NCBI GenBank assembly: GCA_024516155.1
Contig: JAJJXM010000044.1
Coordinates: forward strand, 434,001 to 498,000
DNA: 64,000 bases
Source of the DNA: Pyronema omphalodes
Lineage: Eukaryota; Ascomycota; Pezizomycetes; Pezizales; Pyronemataceae
Direction of reading: 5' to 3'
The notes beneath the pieces were generated by a model that worked only from the letters and a program-made list of their open reading frames with translations, was not told the DNA's origin and did not search any database. The position numbers and the translations under genes are program-made. This document shows positions 43,650-53,367 of this stretch, one piece after another (positions within the stretch are counted from its first letter, which is position 1; each line of letters begins with the position of its first letter).

Positions 43650-45985
43650 GTTTAAATCCGAATGTTCGGATGTAATTTCCCAAACACGGGGGGAATCTGG
43701 CGAAACCGGTGCGACCGCGGCTACCTGTTTAGCCTTTTTGGTGGGTCGCTCCTCTTCAGACCCTTCGTCGTCAGCCTCGTCGTCGGTTGACCTTGCCCTT
43801 TTCTTTCGGTTCACCGCAGCCACTTTTGCTGTAAGTTCGGTACCCTGGGAGGTCTTCTTCGCAAAGCATTCTAATGTGTGGTGGCTGGAACGTCCACATC
43901 TCCAACAGGATGCCTTATCCGCCTTGTACTGGTCGATTTCAGACTGGGGTACACCAACCAATGCATCCCGGGTGCTCTGAAATTTCTTCTCTTTTGGTTT
44001 GTTGGGGGTTCAAGGTCTATCTCTCTGGTTAACCTTCGATTTCTGGTGACGTCCCTTATCTTTCTCGTTCTTCTTTGTTGACCTATCTTTCTCCGGCTGG
44101 AAATCGATTTGTTGTAGGAGTGGATTCTCCTTCCGGTTCATCTCCTTTTCTCTGTTGGTGGCCTTCTTTACAAGGGCACCCTTGAAGAGTTCAAATGATG
44201 GGTCGTATAAATCTTCGGTCAGATCCGATGCTGCTCGGACGACCTCGTCAGCGAAGGACTGAGCATACATCTCCCTGAGAACCTCTCCCTGAAGCTGAGC
44301 CTTCTCCTGGTAGATCGACATTCGGATTCCCCACTGGTCGGCGGGAAGCCCGGTCTTGTGCCAGCCCGGTAGGTGTTTCCAGCGAAGCTTGTTCATTTTC
44401 GCGGTGTAGTTGCGGCGCTCATGTGGGTCGCGGAAGTATTGAGTCATTGCCGCCGCGTAGGTTTCCCAGGTGTCTTGCTGCTTCGAGGACTCCCATGTGT
44501 CGACGCGATTCTGGTGCCATTGGCGTGCATCGCCCTTGAGGAAGGATCCAAGCCATTGGATCTTTTGGAGGTCCGTTTGATAGTCAATTGCTCGGACTGT
44601 CATGAACTCTTTCACGGCCTTGAACCAAGGCATGAACTCTGCCTTCTCCCCAGAAAAGGATTCTGGTTCCTTCATTTTAGGCGCTTTACCAACGACCACG
44701 GGTGCCCTGTCTTTTGACACCCTATTCTTCTTATCCCTTTTGCGGAGCTCCCGAATGTATCGCCGAATTTCTTTTGGGATTTGTTCGGCATACCTGGGCG
44801 CAGAGTCTGAATCTGAATCGGAGGACTCAGAGCTACCACTGTCAGGTGGAGGAGGGGGAGGGGGTACACGTCCATTTGGTGGACTATTTCCCCGTCTGGA
44901 ACCTTTTCGGGAGGCCTGAATGGATCCTGGTCCGTTCCGTTCATTTGGTCTGGGAGGAATCGGCGGCGGCAGGTTATAAAGGGAGTCATCATCTCCCTGG
45001 TCGTCGGGTTCGGAATTGGTCATGTCGTGGTCACTCTCCGGTGAAGGGGCCCGACCATCTCTACAACGTCCTTGGATGACTTCACTGATTAGTGATGCTA
45101 CATCTGCTTGCCTACCCGGTCCCGCAACCCTTTTGACCTGCTCCTGTAATTCCAGCTCAATTGCCTTCCACTTGTTGTCGAAGGCAGCCTGTAACTCTTC
45201 CCTTTCGCGTTGACTTGCCGCGGCGGCCTCGTCTTGTTGCTTCTTCAGGCGATCATGATCCGCCTGTTGTCGTTTCTGAAGTTGTGAAAGGCGGTCCATC
45301 TCCTTTCGGACTCTCTTTTTCTCTTCCGCCAAGTCCGCCTTTAACGCAGCTTCCTTATCCTTCAACTCCTGCTTGTCTTTGGCCATCCGGGCCTCCAAGT
45401 CCTTTTCCTTTTGTCGTAATTCGGCTGCCCATCGTTCGCAGCTGGCGTTCCATTCCTCCTGTTTTGTGGCTTCGCTTTATAATAAGCCATAATGATTTGT
45501 TGGTTATTTTCCAACATTTCGGTATAAGCCTCCAGGGTCACTTGTCGATGGACCTCGTCATTGGCCCGAGTGATCTGGAGGTCCTCCATTTGTCGTTGAA
45601 GCTGAGTATATGCTTCGGCAACCTCCATGAATTGGCGGTTGGTGAGGTTGAATTGGGCATTCACTGCGTTACCCATCTGTTGTTGTGTTTGTTGGAGGGC
45701 TTGGTCCAAGTTGACTTGGATGTTTTCATATGCCGTTTGCATATTCATGAACATCCGGATCGCATCGCCCTCGTCGTTCTGTATCTGGCTGCGTAAGTTG
45801 CCAATGTCTACAGCAGTACGAGCCAGTTGTCTCATCAGGTCCTCAGCCCATGGTGGGATGCTCGGAATACTGATGGAATCTGGTACCCCGCTCATTTCTA
45901 CCTCATTACTGACGAGGTCTGGGTCAGCACTGAGGAGAGCCCATGAGGGGAGGGGTTGGAATTCGTATTCCATGAGTTGAGCCAT
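43647..45985 (-). pseudogene. Gag of element 1B, disrupted
   Basis: It starts MAQLMEYEFQPLPSWALLS at 45985. The first 170 codons are helical (QLARTAVDIGNLRSQIQ...). A frameshift near 45,470 moves reading to another frame, which carries a long charged coiled coil (QKEKDLEARMAKDKQELKDKE). It then has a proline hinge, the Gag core (KMKEPESFSGEKAEFMPWFK) and basic C-terminal sequence. A TGA at 44010-44012 is followed in phase by a CCHC knuckle (CWRCGRSSHHTLEC) and the acidic end (WEITSEHSDLN). Two lesions make it a pseudogene. Confidence 0.85.
43650..43656 (-). promoter_or_regulatory. -1 frameshift site TTTAAAC, gag/pol of element 1B
   Basis: On the minus strand gag reads TCG GAT TTA AAC TAA, so T TTA AAC is in exact X XXY YYZ phase with the stop directly behind. 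Pol is open in the -1 frame (AAA CTA ACA AGA). UUUAAAC is the known coronavirus-type slippery heptamer. Use in this element is inferred. Confidence 0.75.
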
Positions 45986-46037
45986 GTCGTAATATGGTGG
46001 CTGATGCGTACTTCTCGATTCACTCGGTGAGGTGTAT

Positions 46038-46051
46038 GAGTAAACTTATAG
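46038..46051 (-). promoter_or_regulatory. Self-priming primer-binding site of element 1B
   Basis: On the minus strand CTATAAGTTTACTC follows the LTR. TATAAGTTTA pairs with TAAACTTATA inside the same LTR (46193-46202). The match is 10 nt. No tRNA 3' end is recognisable. Confidence 0.5.
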
Positions 46052-47657
46052 TGTAAACCGGGGGTCCTAGGGTAATGGACGGCCGGGTAACTCTGAAATT
46101 CCCGAAAGAAAAGAGAGAAGCAATAATTCCAAGGAGGGGAATTATTACTTCCCAAGGGGATTCTTTTAACGGAAAGTAGAGGTGATAACAGTTATAAGTT
46201 TAAACTCTGCTGCGTATCTCAGGGAGCGTTTCGAGAGTATCGGTTTTGTTTGGTGGTCGTTTCTTTCAGAGGGACGACCGGAGGTATTGTATTGATTGGA
46301 GGTAAGGTGTATATTTGAGGACGTCGGGTATTGACTCAAAAGATGACAATAACCCTTCGTGGGAAGTGTTGTTGTATTCGGGACAGTATTGATTGCGTTG
46401 CTGGATGATGGCTTCTTCGAGTGGGGGCTTTTGGCACTTTTATATTTTTCTTATCTTGAGCTCCCCACTCATATACCCTGCAAGCACTATGCGGTGGGCG
46501 GAAGTGGAAGTACCCTAAGACGTTGGTTGGCTACACCAAAACGTGATTTTTCCACCATACAAAATGCAACTTTTGGTAAAAACGCTAATATCGCGAATAT
46601 ACTTTAAGACATCCTCCGGGCCGTTATCCGGATGATGCCTTAGTCGTTTGCTAATGCCTAGACTCGTTCTTTTCGTCGTCTGCACTGATGTCATTAATAA
46701 TAATAAGGCATCGGAATGCATTTCGAGGAATGTGCATTGCAGGACCGGCTGACGCGTTCCTGCAACTAACTTCGGACTTCGATATCGGCTGGCGATTCCG
46801 TCGCATCCGGTGAAGTCGTTTGTATGATCTGATAATGTCGTCATGGCCGGCAATAGACTGTGGGCCTTCCGGGGGTCCCTAATAGGAGGTGGTCGGATAT
46901 TCCGTTCGTCGTACGGTCGTCTCGTCATATCGGCAGTTCGAAGGTGCGTTTGCGAAGATAAGGTTTCCGGTGATAACTAACCAAAGAGGCAGTTAACTCC
47001 TTATCTCCTTCGGCCGACTAGACTCCGCTGTCGTATGATGTTCTTCGGCGTATCCGGTTTTCTCCGTCGGTCAGGCGTAATGCCTCGGTCACATATGACT
47101 ATGTTTTCTTGTTTTACGGCAAAGTGTTTCGTGAATACATTATCCCATTAAACTTAAATACAGTTCTTTCCCTCCTAACCTTCCTATCCTCATCAACCTC
47201 GATATCTGTTTCGTGCGGTGACCTACTTGCGTCACATTCTCCTTTCAATTCGTATGTATATCTGGCCCGCCGGGTCTCTTAGTTCCACGACCCTTTCTGG
47301 ACGGTTTTCTCGTATACGGCGGAAGAGGTGCGTTCGCTCAAAGGCTTCGGTAAGTCTTTGAGTGAGGCCCTAAGGTTATAAGTATTCCAGGTTTTTATCA
47401 GCGGCAGCGGTATGTTCCTCGAGGTATGGCTGCGCATTAGAAACCGCACCCATTGATCGGAAACAGACCCACCTCGGGGGCTGCCCCGGGTTTCCCCGCC
47501 CTAGATGACGCTGACTTTTTCCCTGGCCCCCCATTATCCTACTTCCTCAGGAAGTGGATGAAGGGTGGTTAGTAATAGCTCTCGCCTTTGGCATGAGTTA
47601 TTACTTAGGTAAGAATCCCCCTTCTTTTTAAATGTCTTATCGGGGTAGGGTATGACA
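46052..47657 (-). repeat. 5' LTR of element 1B
   Basis: 1606 bp, TGTCATACCC ... GGTTTACA on the minus strand. It joins directly to the 2B pol (EEFLK) at 47658 with the imperfect duplication CCTGA. Confidence 0.94.
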
Positions 47658-49112
47658 CCTGAAGAATTTTTAAAGATTTTTAAAGAGGCTGGAGAACTGG
47701 ACGAAAATTATCAAAAAACAGCAAAAAGAATAAAAGATCCACTAACGATAGAAGATGGCATAATCTATCGGAAAGAGAAGTTATGGGTACCAAAGGATTT
47801 GGTCAACATGGTCCTTGAATCAGAGCACGACTCCAAAATTGCTGGGCACTTTGGTCAGGACAAAACAATTGAATTAATAAGGAGAAACTTTTGGTGGCCG
47901 AAGATGGATGAAAAAATAATTGAATATGTACAAAGCTGTTTGGAATGTCAGAAGGACAAGACGGCTAGACACCAAAAGTATGGAATGTTGCAACCTTTGG
48001 AATTAGCATATGCCCCATGGCAATCTATTGCTATGGATTTTATCACCGACCTTCCGGAATCAAATGGGTGTGATCAACTATGGGTTATAGTTGATCGATT
48101 TACAAAAATGGCACACTTCATTCCTTTACAGAAAGACGGCAAGACAACTGCAGACCTTGTCAGGATTTTCGCAAAGGAGATATGGAAACTACATGGCCTA
48201 CCCAAGGATATTGTGTCGGACAGAGACTCCAGGTTTACAAGCACCACCTGGAAAGCATTTCTTGGAACCCTAGGAATTAAACCAAGAATGTCGACAGCCT
48301 TCCACCCACAAACAGATGGACAAACGGAACGGCTTAATCAAACAATTGAAGCATACCTCCGCTCTTTTGTTAATCACGAAATGGACGACTGGGCTGATCT
48401 CTTACCCATGGCTGAGTTCGCATATAACAACTCAGTCACGAGCGCAACTGGACTTTCACCATTTTACGCTAACTATGGGTTCTACCCAAATACGAGCAAC
48501 CCTTCGGCAACTGCTGTACGCAACCCAGCCAGCAAAGCCTACGCCCACTGGATGCATACCATTCACGAAGGAGCCAAATCAACCCTTCAGAAAACCCAAG
48601 AACGAATGAAGAAATATGCAGACCAGAAACGACAGGAGGCACCAGATTACCAAGTAGGAGACTTGGTTATGTTAGATGGACGCAACATACGAACAAGACG
48701 CCCATCAAGGAAGTTAGATCATAAACTACATGGTCCCTTCCAAGTCGAAAAAGTCATTTCCCCAACAGCAGTTCGACTTACGCTCCCACGGAAATGGATG
48801 ATACACAACGTCTTCCATACCTCTTTACTTGAGCCCTTTAGAGCAGGAACTCGGGCTCCACCAGATACAAACAAAATTTTACGGGAAGCAGACGACGTTG
48901 AGGGAAGCGAGGAATATGATATCGACGAAATAATGAGCAGTTACAAATCTGGAAAACGAATCTTATACCTTGTTAAATGGCTAGGTTGGCCTAATAAGAA
49001 AGACTGGACGGCAGAACCTTTCGACAATTTTTCAGTAGGAGGTCAGGAGAAGATACGAGAGTTTCATCTCAAGTACCCTGATTCTCCGAGGGACTACCGA
49101 CTCAAGGATTAA
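47658..49112 (+). CDS. Pol of element 2B, second part: integrase and chromodomain
   Basis: It continues the 2B polyprotein after element 1B. The HHCC zinc motif (EHDSKIAGHFGQDKT ... CLECQKDK) is followed by the integrase core (MDFITDLPESN, SDRDSRFTS, DGQTERLNQT). Next come the GPF/Y region (LHGPFQVEKVIS) and the chromodomain (EEYDIDEIMSSYKSG, YLVKWLGWPNKKDW), ending YPDSPRDYRLKD. It is open throughout. An ORF call starting at 47652 would wrongly include LTR codons. Confidence 0.93.
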   Translation, partial: PEEFLKIFKEAGELDENYQKTAKRIKDPLTIEDGIIYRKEKLWVPKDLVNMVLESEHDSKIAGHFGQDKTIELIRRNFWWPKMDEKIIEYVQSCLECQKDKTARHQKYGMLQPLELAYAPWQSIAMDFITDLPESNGCDQLWVIVDRFTKMAHFIPLQKDGKTTADLVRIFAKEIWKLHGLPKDIVSDRDSRFTSTTWKAFLGTLGIKPRMSTAFHPQTDGQTERLNQTIEAYLRSFVNHEMDDWADLLPMAEFAYNNSVTSATGLSPFYANYGFYPNTSNPSATAVRNPASKAYAHWMHTIHEGAKSTLQKTQERMKKYADQKRQEAPDYQVGDLVMLDGRNIRTRRPSRKLDHKLHGPFQVEKVISPTAVRLTLPRKWMIHNVFHTSLLEPFRAGTRAPPDTNKILREADDVEGSEEYDIDEIMSSYKSGKRILYLVKWLGWPNKKDWTAEPFDNFSVGGQEKIREFHLKYPDSPRDYRLKD

Positions 49113-49283
49113 GGCTTAATGTTTTTCCCCACGAGGTTTTCATTAGGTCGAGTTGGTAGTAGGATGTAGGGGCTGGAGGACTACATCTATATATGATCAC
49201 TAAGTCACTTGGCTGCGGCGAGGTGCGATCACAGAATGATAAGCTACTTGCTTCGGGACGAAGCTTGAACAGGGGGGAGGTGG
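49113..49283 (+). promoter_or_regulatory. 3' non-coding region and polypurine tract of element 2B
   Basis: A short non-coding stretch ending in the purine run CAGGGGGGAGGTGG (about 49270-49283) directly before the LTR. Confidence 0.75.
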
Positions 49284-50640
49284 TGTCACACCCTATATTG
49301 TGTGAGTATAGAATAGGTAACATGTATAACGTTTAGAGAACATGGCAAACTCGACAGGAGAATGAATAATAAGGTTAGTATTCCCGGGCCGGAACCCCCT
49401 GAGGAGCTCCAGCTAGCCACGTCACGTGATTCGTGACTTTCCGAAAGGACCTCACGAGGATCCCGGCCCGAGGCGTCGCTACCTATTACTCACTGTCAGT
49501 TTGGGAGGATCAAAGATGGATGGGGACGAGTATCAACTTACCTCATGGGTGTCGACTTACCCATGAGAAAACTACAGACGACGCTGATGGAGAACAGAAG
49601 ACGACGGCGAAGGAACACCTCCTTATACTTGAGGATGTGTTCCACCAAGCACGGCTACCAGAGGGCTTGCAAGAGAAGGGAATTCTCAAGAGCATGCAAG
49701 GCAGGCGAATAGGATCATCCGAGGTCTGAGTTGGACGGATAGTCGGCCAAGGAAGAAGGCAGAGTCTAGTCAGCCAACAGGAGTGAAGCTCAGAACAAGG
49801 GTCAAGATTGCGTTAGCATGAGACGACGTTCTGCAGCAAGGAACACCACTCAGGGACACTGTTGGATGGAACTGATATGACGCGACCTTAGGCCAATGAC
49901 TACCAACTGCAAGATAAGACGGCGTTTGCGTACACACCAGGGTGTGGCTGCGCGCAAGTGCGCGCAGGTGGGGCAAATGACATCACACAGGAATGTGACG
50001 GGGCAGTGCGCGCCGGTAGGGCATGGTACGCCTTATGATGTCAGATTCCTTCACTCGCAATCGAGATTCTCTAGGGAGATCTATGATCAAGACGACTCAT
50101 AAGATATATGACTCACATGTCATTATCAGAGGAGTCACTGCATTATGCGCTCAACTGGAGTCACCCTCCACTAGGCGCTTAACCCCAATACCTGATTGGA
50201 AGGTGTGGTAGCACGGCACGGAATGTCAAGGATTAAACTGACACGAAGGTCATCATGCAAGTGAGCAATTAATATAATTGCGCATGCAGCATGATGCGAG
50301 CCTTCAGCAGATTTGTCAAAGAATTGACTCACGTCTTATCTCCCAGGCTTAGTTTGGAAGTTTGTTCCCTTGGGAAGTCTGGGCGAACTTGTAGACGAAA
50401 GTCTATAAAAGACCCTAAGTCTTCCCACCGTCTCCTCCAGCATCAGCAACTTGATCTCTTGTTACGACGTTACTATTCTACACCAAATACCTCAGGACGA
50501 GACCCTTAAGTTTATTCGGCCTGTGATCGATTAGTTTACTTCCTAGCTCTTGGGAAAATCTATTTGTTGAATACCTTTCTTACGAAGACGAACTGATCGA
50601 AGGAGCCTCCGTATTGAAAGCCTCAATACCCAGGTTCACA
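49284..50640 (+). repeat. 3' LTR of element 2B
   Basis: 1357 bp, equal in length to the 5' LTR and with about eight visible differences. CACAT follows at 50641-50645. Confidence 0.94.
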
Positions 50641-52127
50641 CACATATATGCCAACAAATATGCCTGTCATGTTGTATGGAGTTCTCTACGGTTGAAGGGG
50701 TTTGCATAAATGGTTGGAGAAGAGATTGAACAGCATTGGTACATGCTATCTCATCTAATTGCATCCGGACGAGTCACCAGTGGACCAAGGAAGATGCAGA
50801 AAATTGACTCCTGCAGCTTGTCTATTGCCAGGAGGGCACTGGAGACCTTTGGAAAGAACCTAGAGAGACGCTGGAAGAAGACAAAGCAAATGGAACTTGA
50901 AGAGTCAGCCAAATTACAGCTTATTCTGCCTCGAACAGTCCCAGAAAGGAGAGACAAAGGAGGACAGCTTCATCCTAGACAATCAGTCACTGTGGAGCAT
51001 CTTGATGAGCAAGCCTCTGACCAGATTGAGTACTTTACCAGGTTCACGTGAGTAGATTCCCATTTTTATCTTTATATATCTGTTCTCATGTTTTCCTTTT
51101 GTCATTAGCCAATGAAAGTATAGTGCAGCCCAAACTGAACCTGGAGATCTAATCTATGCTGCTCTGGCTAAAGAGAATAGGCTGGCCGAGCTACTGGCTA
51201 ATCCTGGAATGGGTGGAGGAAGAGGTTCAGATGGTAGAGGCTGTGGGGGTAGAGGCAGAGGGGGTAGAGGCAGAGGGGGGTAGAGGCCCATGGGCCCATG
51301 CAATTGGTCTTCCTGTGCGGCCACCACTCACATTAGCCGAATTGAGAACTTACCGGCGTGAGGGAGAAGCAATTAGAGCAACTGACAATCTCTTTAACCA
51401 GCATGGAGAGCGTCGAGATGACCCAGCCTGGCAGTCTCCTGATGGGGAAAAGTTCAGAAAATTGCAACAAAGGGCAGCAGTGTCAGCATTGCATAAACTT
51501 CAGACCCAGTTAATTCATCATCTGACTGAAAGGTCAGCCGAGCTTGAGCTCCTTCACCGCAGAATTGGACAAGAAGCAGCAAAAACAGTTCTCAATGGGA
51601 TCAGGCAGCGGAGCAAGGCCTTGGACAACCTGGTTCAAGAATACAATCAGGTTGCAAGGGGTGCTGGAGTTAGGACATTGGATGCAGGACGTTTGAGAGA
51701 TGAAGGGCTGGACAATGAGGAAATCTGGGATGTGGATTTGTTTATGGCTCGAGGTGACTGGGCAGTGTACGACTTTGTTCGTGCGGGTATTGAGGCTCGA
51801 GCTCGCCTTGAAGGAGTTGAAGAAGAGAGAACTCAGCTCCGTTTGCATGCAAAACGAATCGTTCATTGGGCACATCGTTGTTTGGCTATCCTCCTACAGG
51901 TGTTAGATGACCCAGAAGCAGAACATCTCGACAAGTTGAAGACAATCATAATTCACCATTACCGTGTTATTAAGTGTCTTCTGAAAGTCGATGCTCCTCT
52001 TTTTGAGCCGGAGGAAAGAGCCATGTTGCTTACCTCGCACAGACGGATTATTCTTAGGTTGGATCCCGAGAACATTGCAGAGACTGTGGTCGAGCAAGAT
52101 GAAGATGCCGACACAGTGGGATCTGAC
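50641..52127 (+). pseudogene. KDZ transposase piece 4 (catalytic Glu and C-terminal part)
   Basis: It continues in phase as IYANKYACHVVWSSLRLKGFA, then a TAA at 50707-50709, then MVGEEIEQHWYMLSHLI with the third catalytic residue (Glu in the GE/EQHW motif). The helical region (SIARRALETFGKNLERRWKK) follows. A candidate 76-base intron lies at 51048-51123. After it comes QTEPGDLIYAALAKENRLAE, a Gly/Arg-rich box (51200-51290), and the C-terminal helices (ELELLHRRIGQEAAKTVL ...). One extra G in a six-G run (51275-51280) shifts the frame in that box. The 3' end is covered by the LTR at 52128. Confidence 0.82.
51048..51123 (+). other. Candidate spliceosomal intron in the KDZ gene
   Basis: A GTGAGT donor at 51048 and a TATAG acceptor at 51123 give 76 bases. 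The join ACT GCA GCC CAA leads in phase into QTEPGDLIYAALAK. The earlier ATTAG at 51108 would run into a stop. Confidence 0.5.
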
Positions 52128-52370
52128 TATCAGAATCCGTATCCACGGTTACTGACGACAGGCAGCGCGGGGGTTTCGGCGGCGAGGAGGGCGGCGGCGG
52201 GTTAGGTAAGGCTGGTAAGTTGGGAATGGGCAAGGGTTTGTGGGCTGGGAAATCACAGGTGAGTTTGGAGAGATGGGATATCACAAGGGAACTTTTGTAG
52301 ATAGGATTGTGGTAAATAGAAACTTGATTGCGTGAAGAAATAAACTACATACAAATTTCCTCCTCTTATA

Positions 52371-52907
52371 TGGTGGATGACACGATAAATGCACCGCGCA
52401 CGAACGAAAATTGACATCAAACTTCAGCGAGCTTCAACACCACCACAACAACGTAAATGGGAATTTAATCCGCGGAGGATGAAAATAGCGCTCGTGAAAA
52501 ATAATTCTCCGCGGCCAAAAATTAATTTGCGGCAGAGATGAATGAGCTGAAGTGTGTTAAAAACCCCTGTATTTTGTATGGGCGGGAAAAAGTTGTCCCA
52601 GTGCTTGGCACGCCAAGATGTGCCAAGATGCAGCATGAAATCACATTTGATTGGTTACATGCCATGACTAAGCTCACGGATAGCTCGGGGCATGGTCATT
52701 CCGCGCTAAGCAATCATTATGTCATCAATTCAAGCAGGGGTACATAGCGGCCTGGTTACCGTGGTTACCGTGGTTACCTAGTATGAGAAAAAATCTGAAT
52801 CACCGAGTGTCACTCGGCACTGGTTTTATCCCTGTCGCATCCCTGTCATGGCGACCAAAAGTTGTCCCATTTTGGCCCCACCGGTCGGTTTATGGTGTCA
52901 TCCACCA
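52371..52907. mobile_element. MITE with 13 bp terminal inverted repeats and TA duplication
   Basis: The ends are TGGTGGATGACAC and GTGTCATCCACCA, perfect inverted repeats that extend imperfectly to about 19 bp. TA flanks both sides (52369-52370, 52908-52909). The other two family-5 LTR copies are continuous at this site, which proves the insertion. It is 537 bp with no transposase. The TA target fits the Tc1/mariner group. A triplicated GGTTACCGT unit lies near 52750-52775. Confidence 0.8.
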
Positions 52908-52965
52908 TACTTGCTCCTTCATGACTCGTGACTCAGCATTCTCCGCCTGCGGAGAATGCTCTTCA

Positions 52966-53290
52966 ATGCTAACCGCCGTGATAACTACATACATGGCCAA
53001 CATTCCCAACCATTTGCCAACCGCCGTAATTCCAAATAAGAAAGCAATACGTACCAAAGATAACTAACCGCCATAATTCCAAATAATAATAACAAGGAAA
53101 GAGTACATACCAAAAGAGATAACTACCGGCTAACCGCCGTGATTCCAAATAGCAAAGAAAGAGTACATACCGAAAGAGATAACTTCCTGGCTAACCGCCG
53201 TGATTCCAAATAGTAAAGAAAGAGTACATACCAAAAGAGAGAAGTAAAAAGATTCCAACATTTTCCTAGCCGCCGTGATACCTAAAAGAA
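52966..53290. repeat. Tandem repeats in the family-5 LTR
   Basis: Units beginning GCTAACCGCCGTRATTCCAAATA and containing GTACATACCAAAAGAGATAAC recur about five times. Copies 5L1 (about 4816-5018 and 5671-5790) and 5L2 (about 8106-8320) carry different numbers of units. Confidence 0.7.
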
Positions 53291-53367
53291 ATCCAAATAA
53301 GAAATAACTCCGAACATATGAAAATCCCCGGCAAGGGGCCCAGCCCCTTGCCCTAACCCTATCCCTA

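Larger units (their letters stand above)
32695..47657 (-). mobile_element. Ty3/Gypsy chromodomain element 1B, host to the Copia element
   Basis: LTRs of 1612 bp (32695-34306) and 1606 bp (46052-47657) bound gag and pol on the minus strand. The flanks TCTGA (32690-32694) and CCTGA (47658-47662) agree in four of five bases. The host pol of 2B rejoins in phase. The Copia element at 34829-40276 splits pol near its end. The LTRs differ by a handful of substitutions and small indels. Gag is broken, so it is not autonomous now. Confidence 0.94.
26780..50640 (+). mobile_element. Ty3/Gypsy chromodomain element 2B, intact apart from nested 1B
   Basis: Two 1357 bp LTRs (26780-28136, 49284-50640) and an exact 5 bp duplication CACAT (26775-26779, 50641-50645) define it. 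Gag is open. Pol is open in the -1 frame on both sides of the nested element 1B (32695-47657) and in phase across it. About eight LTR differences are visible. Of the family-2 copies, 2B and 2C look undamaged in their coding frames, except that 2B was split by 1B. Confidence 0.95.
8409..52127 (+). mobile_element. KDZ-type DNA transposon, split by nested insertions
   Basis: Four separated pieces encode one KDZ (Kyakuja-Dileera-Zisupton) transposase: 9021-9411, 24706-25553, 26699-26779 and 50646-52127. At each of the three breaks a 5 bp duplication flanks the insert (GCCAC, GTATC, CACAT), and the reading frame rejoins in phase when the insert is ignored. About 41 kb of other elements lie between the first and last pieces. 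The right end is covered by the LTR of element 5A, so the 3' terminus is unseen. The left border at 8409 is inferred. Confidence 0.75.

Noticed and set aside
47652..47662. Start codon for a separate integrase protein at 47652
   Set aside because: The ATG belongs to the end of the 1B LTR. The frame is the continuation of 2B Pol, cut by the insertion.
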